Positions 1 to 10,865 of a stretch of 64,000 nucleotides of DNA are shown in pieces. The DNA is taken from assembly GCA_028455995.1 (NCBI GenBank), contig JABELC010000013.1, forward strand, positions 1,488,001 to 1,552,000, in the 5' to 3' direction. Position numbers and translations under genes: made by a program. Below the pieces are notes generated by a model that did not search any database, was not told the origin of the DNA, and worked only from the letters and a program-made list of their open reading frames with translations. How positions within the stretch are numbered: the first letter of the stretch is position 1; every line of letters begins with the position of its first letter. The stretch comes from Scleromitrula shiraiana (lineage: Eukaryota > Ascomycota > Leotiomycetes > Helotiales > Sclerotiniaceae).

Positions 1-3000
1 GCAAACTTACACCGAAAGCTCCCCCTAAGCTCTCCACGCCGGAGATGTCTCCTCCTCCAACGACGATGTTTGGATTTTCGTGTTCGAGTTACAATCGTTA
101 CAGTGGATATAGTGGTAGTGGGTATAGCGCAAGTCCTTCGACACGCTTTTCCGAGTCCCCTGGTCCGAGTGCATACAGCAGAGATACAACTCCCACTTCA
201 ATATTATCTGTGTCGCCAGGGGTAATCGCACCATTTAAATCTAACATCCCAAGCCAGAGAGGAAGCAGTCCTACAAGAAGTCGACCTCCACTAACAAGAC
301 ACCATAATCGCACCCCTTCAAACGATTGTGAAAGTGCAGTCATTGACTCTCAAGGACTTCCTGCATTGCGAGAATCTATTAATTCATCATCTTCTAGCTC
401 AACAGTAAAAGCGGATGGAAATGGTAGAGTTACGGAACAAGAGAAAAAGAAGAAATCTATGTCTCCATTGCCTCCAACTCCGCCGCCTCGACAATCATCT
501 CAAAAGTTTAGAAAGCCGTCTCAGGATGGAATTCTACCTGCGAAACCCCTTCAAAGCCGCACAGGACCTACTGCGCAAAAATCAGAACCCCTATCCCAGA
601 AAGGTTCAGAGCCTCCCGTGGAAATACGCAAACCTATACCGCCTAGAAGACCAAGTAGGGATGGTGCACCGGACTTGAGAACCCAGATCGGAGATTTTGC
701 AATTCTCCAGAGTAACTTTATAGGCATCAAGTATACTCCAGACAAGACTGATATGCCAGAACCATTGGCAACATCTTCACCTCCTCGGGCCCAACCTTCA
801 CAGATCCAACGACTGCCATCACGAAATCCATCTCCTATTCCAGTCATTCCCACAAAGCGTGAACCAAGTCCAGTCCCATCAAGTCTTGGTTTCATTCCCA
901 ATCTCAGGCCACCATCTCGTGGCCGATCTACTCGTACTCCAAGTCCTAGCGTGGAAAGCGGCAAACCTCGATTTGGCTTCTTCGGCCGACGCACTAAAAC
1001 AACTCCAGAAGCTACAATCCCAGCTGAGAAACCCCCAAGAAAGGGACCTGCTGCAGGTACTGGCCATGAAGGTTATGGTCGATATGCACTTCGAGGTCGA
1101 AGTACAGGTGCGATAAATTCTGGAAGGTCGCATGAACGAAGCTTAAGTGGTTCATTGCCTTCAAAAAATCAAGCTGTTACCCAGGATCCATTCTTCCGGG
1201 ATCGGATCAATCCTGTGGTTATATCTGGTGGTGGTGCGATTAAAGAAAATCGGAACTCCATCGCAGTAAGCCAATTGGAAAGTAATGTGAATCTTATTGC
1301 ATTGAGCAAGAATTCCTCCCAGACCAGTTTGAGTCAAGAACCGGCGCCTTCTAATTTACAACCATCAGCTATTCCAAAAGATAGTAGCAAAAGGAACTCT
1401 TCTTTGGGTGTATCAAGGTTTCGAAGACCATCTGATAGCCAGGATGAGGAGACTCATAAAAAGCCACCGTTAGCATTCCGAAGATCGATCCAACGATTGA
1501 ATAGTTCGACCGCTTCGTTAGTTCCTCCAAAATCACCCGATGTTTTAATAAAGGGACCGTCAGCTTCAATGTCCAATCTAGATTCTGGACTAGTGTCAGG
1601 TCATTCTCACCAGGAATCAAAGGGTGAGATTGAACGAGGGCGAAGTAGTCAGCTTTCCAAAATCAAGAAACCAGAGAAACGAGCTAGATCACCTCGAAAA
1701 TGGAATTTCTTTCATCGACAAGCACCAAAACCACAGCCTGAAATTCAGGGAAGTCCAGTACAAGTGACTGTTGGACGAGAACCTATCAAACCAATACCTC
1801 ACTACGCCATCATGGATTTCTCCGATGAACCAGAGGATTCCGAAAGTCTTGATATGGATGAGATACTACGTGATTCGAATGTTGTTGAATTGACCGATGA
1901 GCAATTGGATGAACTTCAATTCAGTGATTACAAAGAGAACATACGAAGAATCAAAGAACTTCAAACAGCAATGGCGCCATCACTACCCGAAGTAATGCCC
2001 GCAACAACAGTTTTCTCATCGCCCGAGCCAATCTTTCCTCCTTCTCCTGAGATTCCTCAACCTGAATTTCAACATATCAAACGAGAAATCACACCGGTCA
2101 GGCCAAGTCGCTTGCAGCAAGTTGGGCGAATTCCAAAAGTCATTTCTGCAAGACCCGAAGCCACATCACCGATATCTTTTTCCAGGCCTTTTGCTCGACT
2201 AAGTATCATACAGCCTCCCTTGAATGCACCTGTTTTTGATGCAGATTCTGTAGCTTTGGGTGCCAGCCCACCAAAATCTTCCAGTCCAGAACTTGATACT
2301 CAGGTTTCGCGATTTGAAAATCATGGTAGACAAAATTCCGGTGCTAGTTCTATTGATGACAAAAGCAAATCCAATACACCCGGTTCGATAAATAGCCAAG
2401 GGGAGTTTCTAGCGTTTTCCCCTCTGAGGAAAAATTCGCAGGCTACCACCAATAGCTCCAACTCTGGCACAATTGGTTTCGCGTCAACCACTGCCATAAT
2501 CCCAGAGCCTAATGCAGAATTGGAAGAAGATGAAGTGTGGAATGAATATGATGATTTGATTGATACAGGTAACAACACTAACAATACGAGTCGAGTATCA
2601 AACACATCTTCGAACGGCATGTCATTCCAACATGAAACTTATCAGGGTAGAACAAGATCACGAGTACCTACTCGTGAATTACCCAAAGTTCCCTCCAGGT
2701 GCTCTGCTGAGAGTGGAAGCGGAAGGGAAGATATGGATAGCAAGTTACGAGAAGCATTGAACGCCATACCTTCGCCTACAACTCCGATTTCTCTCTCTGA
2801 GTTTTTCCCTTCTCATGACCAACCATCCCGTAGCGCATCAAATCGCAAATCCAACTCTTCGCGTATCTCTGGCGCAAGTTTGAAGAGAATTGAGTCTTCG
2901 GCTAGTTCTTCAACGGATAGTTGTTCTTCTTCTCCTCTTTCGCAGGTCAATCTTAGAGTGGGTAGTATGACGGTCAGTAAATGGCTTACTTTTGGAAATG

Positions 3001-4152
3001 TGCTTTTTAGTCCGGCGAGAGAAGAAGTTCTAGATGATGTAGGCTCTGGTGTAGGTATAAATGGGAGAGAGGGGGCGAAGGTTTTGGTTGTGGATGGTTT
3101 GGGTAATGGTAAGATTTATCCATTTCTTCCCCTTTTCTTAGTTTTGATATTCGATTTGTTTGTGTGATGCTAATTTGATTCGATGAAAAATAGACGATTG
3201 GTCATTCTACGCTTCGGAAACATACCCTTACAGTCATTTTTACAACCTCTCGCCCACGACTACTATACCTCCATCTGCCAACTCCTCGTATCCCTCGCCA
3301 CCACCGAATCATCATCAAATTACTTTCTCGCCCTTCACATCCCCACTACTTAGACCGTTTCCATTCCCAAAGAACACGTTCTCCATAACCATCTTCCGTT
3401 TCCCTCCAACAATTACTCGAGATCGCTATAAATTTCTTCTGGCAGAATGTAAACGTGTTCTGAAACCAGGTGGATATATAGAGATTATGGTTTTGGAAAC
3501 CGATATGCTAAGTATGGGACCCCGACTGCGAAGAGGGGTTCGAGGTTTAAAAACACGATTACGTGAGGTTGGGCCAGGCGGTGATGGAAATGGAATGGTT
3601 TTGAGTGGGATGGGTGATTTAGTATTAAGGTTGCTTGGGGAAGGTGGTTGGATCGATGTTAAGAGGGGTGGGGTAGGGGTTCCCGTTGTTGGATTCGTAT
3701 GTGGTGGGAAAGATCATGAGGAGTCAGATGAAAACGCCCACAAGAGAAAAAAAAGGGAAAAGAAGGAGGAGAAATCTCTTGCCGAAATGATACAAGATGA
3801 ATCACCAGACGGTGATGAAAATATTACGAAAATGGTGGCCAAGGTTGGAAGATGGTGGTATATGAGATGCTACGAGGTTTTCGTTCCCGTTCCCGTCTCA
3901 ACTTCTCGCTCTAGCATCGTTGGCTCTCAAACTCGACGTGTTGAGGAGAGGAAGAGCGCTGGGAGTGGAACTGGAAAGGAGGCAGTAACAGGCGGGAAAG
4001 AAAAGGAGAAAGAAAGAGAAAAGAAAAGTATTTTCAACGACAGGCAAACATTGGCTGAATGCGAAAAGTGGAATACCAGTTTTAAGTTGTTGGTTATTCA
4101 TGCACAGAAACCAGGAGTTAGAGGCGGTAGGAGGAAAACTAATAGTTTTTAA
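1..4152 (+). CDS. Disordered Ser/Pro-rich protein with C-terminal SAM-methyltransferase-like domain (5' end probably outside window)
   Basis: Two exons: to 3108, intron 3109-3193 (GTAAGA...AATAG), then 3194-4152; the splice keeps frame and replaces the exon-1 run-on. From the ATG at 45 this gives about 1340 residues. The frame is also open upstream to base 1, so the true start may lie outside the window. Residues 1 to about 960 are low-complexity Ser/Pro/Arg-rich with PPTPPPR-type proline motifs, probably disordered. The C-terminal 350 residues hold VLVVDGLGNDDW (degenerate motif-I-like) and LAECKRVLKPGGYIEI, the typical post-motif strand of class I methyltransferases. A Lys/Glu-rich insert (about residue 1195 on) interrupts the domain. 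The glycine motif is poor, so activity is uncertain; a regulatory or scaffold role is possible. No target is inferred. Domain call is moderate; gene reality is high. Confidence 0.8.
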
Positions 4153-4804
4153 GTTTTGATTTTGGGAATGCGATACAGAGAGGTTGGAAAAGAACTAAAC
4201 TTGGGGTTGCTTGTAGAGTGCGAGCTTATTTGTACATTTCGGACTAGGTGGAGAGGGTTGGGTGTGTTCATATGGTTTTTGATTCGATTCGTTGCGATCT
4301 GGTATTGCTCTTTTTTCGATGGATGGGTTATGATACACGAATCACCATTTCTACTTTTGGGGGTTGGGTCTGATGGGAGGGAATGAAATGAATTGGAGTG
4401 AAGGTTTTGGAATGGGATTGGATAGATAATGGTGTATGATGAATGACTTTATGACCTTTTTCTTATGAATACTCAATATACTGGAAGATGGGGAGGGAGA
4501 TGATTGCTTTAATATTAATTTTATGTGGGGTACTAGTGGAGAGGGAATAAATGGAGTGGGGTGGAGTGCAGTGGAGACTGTGGAGAAAGAATAGTGGAAA
4601 AGATACCCATATAGTTTGTAATAATATCATCATATGATTTCACAAAAACGTCTAAAACCTCAATTACTGTACTACATAATGTGCGAAAGAACTCATGCCA
4701 TCCCCAACCCTCATCATCCACTCCCAATCATCCACACACAACATAAAGTCTCCCACCTCCCATCTAATTACAATAAGTACTCTGACAACTCCTCATCCTA
4801 GTAG
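4153..4804. other. Intergenic, no gene seen
   Basis: This holds the 3' flank of the methyltransferase-like gene, G-rich on the + strand with many GGAGTGG-like words, then the distal flank of the minus-strand relic. Open frames here are short and of arbitrary composition. Nothing further is seen. Confidence 0.5.
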
Positions 4805-5188
4805 TCAAACAAGCTGTAAGCTCAAAATACAATCCTTACTAGTCAAATCCCCACCACTACAAACCCAAATCTGCGTGTTCAAATCCGCACTAATGTAAAC
4901 ATTGAAATCGTCCCCATTTTGAATATACGTGAGCTCCTCATCGGCGTTACACGGATTGGCAGTCGTGTAGGTGGATGCAGAAGCCCATTCAGTGACGGGG
5001 TAGCCCATTGCGCGCGCCTTGGGTGTAAGTTCCTACGGTGTCGTCTGCGAAACACTCCATGGAGTCGCTGGAGTCTCCGCTGGGGGACAGCAGGTCGTGA
5101 ACCAGAAATGTCAGTCTGCGATGACTTGGGAGGGTAGAAGGGCGAGGATGATGAGAAGGGGGGTAGTTTGAGGGGTGGAAAACTTCAT
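4805..5188 (-). pseudogene. Small cysteine-containing secreted protein, interrupted by two in-frame stops
   Basis: The frame starts at ATG 5188 with a clear signal peptide (MKFSTPQ, then a Leu/Ile-rich core ending SQVIAD). It runs 128 codons to a stop at 4805, interrupted by TGA at codon 26 (5111-5113) and TAG at codon 52 (5033-5035). All three segments share one frame and read as protein: after the first stop HFWFTTCCPPAETPATPW, after the second ELTPKARAMGYPVTEW and on to a Cys-containing tail. Five cysteines lie in the mature part. I see no GT-AG intron of normal size that removes either stop. TAG could derive from CAG by a CpA-to-TpA change. The family is not recognised. Best read as a recently inactivated effector-like secreted protein; strain polymorphism or sequencing error is possible. 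Confidence 0.6.
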
Positions 5189-7039
5189 GATGAGTGAGAT
5201 TTCGTCGGTTTGTGAGGATAAGGAGGTGAGATGAAGCGAAATGAGGAGGTGAGGATCTGATTGAGGTGATCGTTGAGGGGGGTGTAGTGAGTGTGATCTG
5301 AGGGATGAAATGTTCGATGGATGGGTGTTTAAAAGCCCAAGAGAAGCGTCCCCATTATATATATTTGACTTGCGTGCCATCCTATCTGCATCCAATTTTC
5401 TACATCTTGTAAGTTTCACCAAGATGGTTCTAAACTCTCCGATTTCGCATACATTTCCTTGATCCGTCGAGTGACCATTATCGCGGTATACTAGACTCCT
5501 AGTATTATCTCTCGATGCATGTTGTATAGATTATCTAATATGCATGTGAAAGGGGCCTTCAACGAATATTGTATGCAATCAAAGCAACATCTCCACACAG
5601 GATTAATCTGAATTCACTTCCACAGTTGCGCTCGGAAACGCAAACCAATAACACCCAGAACCATTATCAATTTTACAAACAACATTGACGGATCAATACT
5701 TCCGCGCAATGACCAAGTTTTAACATGCACCACAGAAGTTCACGCTGATAAATCAATCGTATAACCACGACGAATTTAAACCCCTTCATCACCCTCGATT
5801 CAAAACGCGGTGTTCCTATGCCTCACTTAATCACTTCATAGTGGGTTGTCTGCGGGGCTGAGTTGAAGTTATTAATATGCATATGTACTCTTATGCGGAG
5901 TGCTACATCGACTTTTGAAATACCATTCCAAATAAATCGATATTTAAAGTAAGCATCAAAAAGTGCGATAAGCTTTAAGTCACATAAATGGGGGAACTGT
6001 AACTAGGTTCAAGGGTATATATCTCACAGCGAAATTAATGATATGACATCATCTGACAATGATTTACATGCATATTGATCCGTTGTGCCAAACAGGGGTG
6101 GGATTTATATTTTCCATATGTGCAAATTCTGAAGATATACTATACGATCAGATTCTCCTCTGGTGTCTTCTCCCCTACGCATGCGTCCTTAGAGGGTATA
6201 TATATGTAAATTTATGCTCAAACTTTCATATCTTTCTACCTCTGTAGACTTAGCAAAAAAAAAGAGAAACCATATCATACAAACTTGAAGGAATCCATCA
6301 TATGTTACAGCTCTAAGTAAACTACCGTGTATCGCACAGTGATAGAAAACAGTTTGGCCAGTCTAGACAACATAGACACTGTCCGTGTCTATTTCCGGGG
6401 TCAGTGGATCGCCATTGGATTAGAAGACTTAGAGATTTGTGTTTGCTGTGCCCCCAGGTTGCATTACAAAACATGGGTACTTTTATTTTTGTGGGTTGTG
6501 GAGATTCCAGATATTAATTGCTTGGCATCTCACGATATGGATCTCGAGATTTTTGCCAAGACATCTCTGCCACTATATGGTTGACATTGTAACTGGCTAA
6601 TAGGTACGAGATTGAAGGTGATGTGTTGATAATTCATCTAGTGACATTTACAAAACTGTTTCTTCACCAGCTCGTTGATGTGAGAGATGATATCATGTAA
6701 ACTGATGGCATGGTAGTTTCCCTTGTGTAGTGATTAGAATTGGATAAACAGATTTCTTCATCGAGAACTATCGATGAGAAGACATCGCACCGATATAATC
6801 AGAGGTGGCTTTCTAAATGAGTTCCCCTATATGCAAAGACTTGAAGATTATAAAGTAATCGCGTTTCTTCTAGATTTCTATATTGACCATCTACTCGCTA
6901 GACTTTAACATTTTCCTCGAAATCCAAACATCTAGGGAGGTTTATTTCTACAAACTCTCTACCTTCAAATAATTAATGCGAACATAGAGTTACTAAATAA
7001 CCAACCAGTTGAACAAACTCCTCAGAGAAACATTTCACT
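5189..7039. other. AT-rich gene-poor stretch
   Basis: About 1.85 kb without a supportable gene. Open frames are short, AT-rich and lack recognisable motifs. No terminal repeats or transposase-like sequence were noticed. It could be decayed DNA, but no parent element can be named. Confidence 0.4.
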
Positions 7040-7273
7040 ATGAAATTACTACCAATCACCCTCCTCGACTCTCTGGCTACCCTCTGCACCGCCATACCCA
7101 GCACATCCTTCCTCACCACCCGCTCAACCCCCTACTTCTGCTGCAACTCGAGCAGCATTACCTACAATGAGTGTCATTTGGTGGATCCAGGGACCGAGAT
7201 TGCTGGTATCGCTGTGACGTTTACTTCTGAAGTAGTATCCAAATTTTTCACCTGTAATAGTCATGGTTCTTAG
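7040..7273 (+). CDS. Candidate small secreted protein ORF, antisense to the RTA1-like relic
   Basis: A 77-codon frame begins with a plausible signal peptide (MKLLPITLLDSLATLCTAIP) and contains cysteines (YFCCNSSS, YNECHL, FTCNSHG). From about 7138 on it is the reverse complement of the conserved exon of an RTA1-like gene, so its mature half is probably an accident of antisense sequence. The N-terminal 33 codons lie outside that homology and could be the true 5' end of a secreted-protein gene joined to the relic by rearrangement. Low confidence that it is a functional gene. Confidence 0.3.
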   Translation: MKLLPITLLDSLATLCTAIPSTSFLTTRSTPYFCCNSSSITYNECHLVDPGTEIAGIAVTFTSEVVSKFFTCNSHGS

Positions 7274-7530
7274 TTTAGTGTTTTTGTGATATTCCTTGAG
7301 CCATTGCTGACACTTGGATATAGATTTGGGGGTTTGGACACACATATTCCGCCAACGATGAGATATAGAAAATACCATGCTCTGAGGGGGAACATATATA
7401 TCATATGTGCCAGAGTAGTAATTGAAAAGAGTGCCATGAAGCTGCGGGCAGCAGATGGGGAGGGGTCATAAGTATAGCATACGATTCCTGTGACATTCCC
7501 ATCTGGCGATTCAATGATAGTAATATCCAT
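7165..7530 (-). pseudogene. RTA1-like lipid-translocating exporter, N-terminal fragment only
   Basis: Exon 1 is 7530-7344 (62 codons plus 1 base), intron 7252-7343 (GTGTGT...TTACAG), exon 2 starts at 7251. The spliced read has YTYDPSPSAARSFMALFS, a first helix, a short loop, LIVGGICEKFGYYFRSKR and LGPWIHQMTLIV. The order of TM1, the G(G)xCExxGYxxR loop and the LGPxIxQ start of TM3 matches the fungal RTA1 family (7-TM proteins tied to lipid and aminocholesterol stress). Homology stops near 7165 after about 94 of a usual 280-350 residues. Nothing resembling later helices is seen in the next kilobase on the minus strand, so this is a 3'-truncated relic. A plus-strand ORF overlaps it. Confidence 0.6.
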
Positions 7531-8738
7531 GACTTTATGTTAGATGATTTCTTGGAGACGAACGTATGTGTAGAGACATAGTAGACTGGTAGGGTGAAGG
7601 TATAAGGAAATTATAAATTCAGATATCTTGGTAAAGTTGAATGAAAGTAAATAGAGTGGTAAGCTTGTTTGATTGAATCCGAGGAGTGAAAACATAAGAT
7701 GGTAAAGTATTGATATGCATTTTGTTGGTAAAGTCTATCCGTTGCAGATTAAACTGTTTGAGGAAAGTTATACGTGGTACGAGGAGTAATATTGTGCGTG
7801 TAAATATTTTGTGGTTATAATTTTAGATTGAGGTATCTCGGCCTAACAAGACAGAACCCTGGCGTCTATATATATGTCACTCAAGTAAATCGTAATCTAT
7901 GAGAAGTGCTAAATATCATCTCTTTGAAACTTTCAACTTCCAGGGAGCACCGCGACTATTGACTGGTCGAGTTTTATTTTGGGATATTCGTTTATTTTGC
8001 TGGTTGATCATTCATAACGAGAAGTTGTTGACTATCAATATACGTCATTATGTATATTGTGAAGACTCAATGTCAAGAATTGTAATGGTTATCGCTGAAT
8101 GAAAGTTTACTGTGAAAATTGGATACACTACTTAATTTTATGGTGTGGGTGAAAATTGCGTTACCTCCTTTACTTCGCTTCACGACAAATAAATATATTC
8201 TCCGTATATATGCATAAAGTCAAACTCCCTAGTCATAAGTGGAGGAGTTAATCAAAACTAATTCACTTCAGGAAGTCATGTACGATTGACATACGCAGAC
8301 CAGGATACCCCTTACACACCACTATAGAGAGCCAAGAAACGCTTCGTGATTCATGGCGCAAGATGTGGGGTGGATCTTTAACCTCCCTCAACAACAACAC
8401 CATATAATCCTCACAAGTCAAACTCAAACTTGATTTTCGATCTTGATTTAGTTTCTGCAACAAACCAACTGAAACTCCTGTTGAAAACGAAGAGCAAAAG
8501 TCTAATAAAGAAAGAAAGAATAAACCCCCCTTTCCAAAGAACAATTCTTTCTCATAGAAAAACCAGGAAATGAAAGAAGAGAGCAAGTGAGGATGTATAG
8601 CGTTGTCGTTAATCAAAATCACTGTCGTTATTCAATCCCATCACCATTATATTCTAACTCCCATTTCATCAGCATCACTCATCCTCACTTACTCACCTCA
8701 GCCTCCCTCGCCCCTCGCCTCTTCTTCCCTAAAACATG

Positions 8739-8739
<1 letters not shown>

Positions 8740-8771
<32 letters not shown>
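8740..8771. repeat. (CAA)n microsatellite
   Basis: About ten CAA units in a row, followed within 10 bases by a pure C run at 8781-8796. Confidence 0.9.
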
Positions 8772-8772
<1 letters not shown>

Positions 8773-9059
8773 TATCGAATCCCCCCCCCCCCCCCCAAAT
8801 CCCCACTCCATCCTAAACCCATACTACGAAAACACATTTTGGCATCAAGAACTCGGAACAAGACAAGAGAAGAGAGAAATCAAATCAGAAACAAGGAACT
8901 AAGCAACTAAAGAAAAAATGCAAGAAAAATGAGAGACAAATGGAATCCACCGATAAATTCCACAAGTAAAAAATAGAAAGCTACCAATATGTATAGATAT
9001 CACTATCATTTATGAGTTTTAACCATTACCGTCATTATTCTAGAGTGTTGTCGTTTATT

Positions 9060-9077
9060 CCCCCCCCCCCCCCCCCC
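9060..9077. repeat. Homopolymer C tract
   Basis: About 18 consecutive C, the second long C run in 300 bases. Such tracts are prone to length error in assemblies. Confidence 0.85.
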
Positions 9078-9564
9078 TGCTCCCCCCCTCTCCATCCCTC
9101 CCACCATAACGCCAGTCCTAAGCCAACCCACCCCCAGAACCCCCAAGCACAGGCGCGCCATGGAAAAGTTAGCAAACTCCGCGTTGCAATATTGGATTCT
9201 AACTACCTAGCATGGCATCTCTTAATTTATATCCAGGATTCGGATCGGAAAGGAAATAAGGTGACTATAGTCCCATGTTGATCTGAAAAGGTGCGACCGT
9301 GCGAAAATTTGATTTTGAGTGGGAGGTTGACTCTAGCGACGACGCTTTCCTCTCTTTGATATCACGTATTGTGGGTTTTGGTTTTCTGCGCTTTGGTTTG
9401 TTTGTTTATTATTTAGGCCATATCATATATCGCATAGAACTAGAAACCAAGAAAAGAGACCAAAAGATGTAGCAATTCTCCGTCTGGTTGATTCGTGGAT
9501 TCATTCATACCAAGTACATATAATATACCAACCTAACCTACCCCACGCCATTCTTTAAACTTTT

Positions 9565-9643
<79 letters not shown>
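9565..9643. repeat. (TCA)n microsatellite
   Basis: An almost perfect trinucleotide array of about 26 units, the longest simple repeat in the window. Confidence 0.95.
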
Positions 9644-9644
<1 letters not shown>

Positions 9645-9996
9645 TGTCCTAATCATCATATCTCTCCCCCGTTCCTCTCCCCCTCACATCTCACATCTCA
9701 CCCCTCCAACCCTAACCCAACCCAACCCAACCCTTCACCCTAACCACACGATCCCAAAAACGATCAAACACACACAATGCAAGGAAAAACACAAGCCAAA
9801 AGCAAAAAACAAACGTTCCAAACAACCAAAACTCAAACTCCCATTCTCGACCCCAACCCCAACCCCATGAAATTCATGTTCAAGTCTCATCTCCATACTC
9901 CAGCGCATCCCACCCCTTCGTCCAAAAGACAAATAAAAGGAAGAACGAACGCCAAGGAAATGAAGATACGATGTGTATATATAAATACAGCATTGC

Positions 9997-10066
9997 ATTC
10001 ATCTATCCATCTATGCATCCATCTATGCATCCATCTATTCATCCATCTATCAATCCATACATAACC
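9997..10066. repeat. Degenerate ATCC/ATCT/ATGC tetranucleotide array
   Basis: Alternating CATCTATC and CATCTATG words, about 70 bases, with some units changed. Confidence 0.7.
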
Positions 10067-10502
10067 CCCTACCAATCCATCAATGCCCACCCATGCCATC
10101 CCATAAAACAGAATAAACACACCAAGATTCAACTCCACCAGCAAGAACCATCACGCCCGTTTCGGGAAGAAAATATATATATATATATATCTCTGTACTT
10201 CTCTGCTCTGCGGAGCCGCGCGCTGTACTGTACACAAGGATGAACGAACAAATGGGGGGGAATCTAAGAGGAGTGAGGAAAATTGTATTGTATTGCATTG
10301 TATTGTATCCTGCATCCCCATGGCCATCTCCACCCCCATCCCCGATGAATTCCGCATAAGTATACAAGTATACAAGTATACAAGCTGCAATCCATACAGA
10401 CGTGTAAGAATACAAGCAGGTAAGAATACAAGCAAGGAAGATAGATATGAGATAATGAAATGGGTATTGATCTGCTCTGACGTCATGTGTTCTGTTCTGT
10501 TT

Positions 10503-10536
10503 CATCCATCCATCCATCCATCCATCCATCCATCCT
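10503..10536. repeat. (ATCC)n microsatellite
   Basis: About eight perfect ATCC units. A (CTCAA)n array follows at about 10604-10634 and a short TA tract near 10712. Confidence 0.9.
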
Positions 10537-10865
10537 TTCCTTCCTTTCATATACCAAACTCCATGCACCATTATCCATGCTCCTGATATTTGATATTTGA
10601 TATCAACTCAACTCAACTCAACTCAACTCAACTCTACTCCAGTCTACTCCATTCCACGTACTTGCTAGCAATGCTGTGAAACCATCATCCACCATGATCA
10701 TGATCATGCTATATATATATATATAATAATTCCCAGTCCCAATCATGCATGCGATGAGTACTTCTCCTCCCACTTCGTCTTCCTCTTTCGCCAAACTCAA
10801 CTCCCTAAGTTCGTCGAGGCAAGGAAACCAAAAAAAACAAACATCACCATCCCAACCCCCCAAAT

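Larger units (their letters stand above)
7531..10865. other. Long microsatellite-rich intergenic region
   Basis: About 3.3 kb downstream of the GRR1-type gene contains many simple repeats: CAA, two C runs, a TCA array, ATCC/ATCT words, AAGTATAC, TA, ATCC and CTCAA. Open frames here mostly translate the repeats into polyGln, polyPro or His/Ser/Ile runs and are not credible genes. No RNA gene was recognised. Confidence 0.6.

Noticed and set aside
8603..9281. Two plus-strand ORFs with polyGln and polyPro stretches
   Set aside because: They are translations of CAA and C-run repeats without conserved sequence or splice signals.
10080..10571. 163-codon minus-strand ORF
   Set aside because: Composition is set by ATCC/TA repeats on the other strand; no domain or signal.
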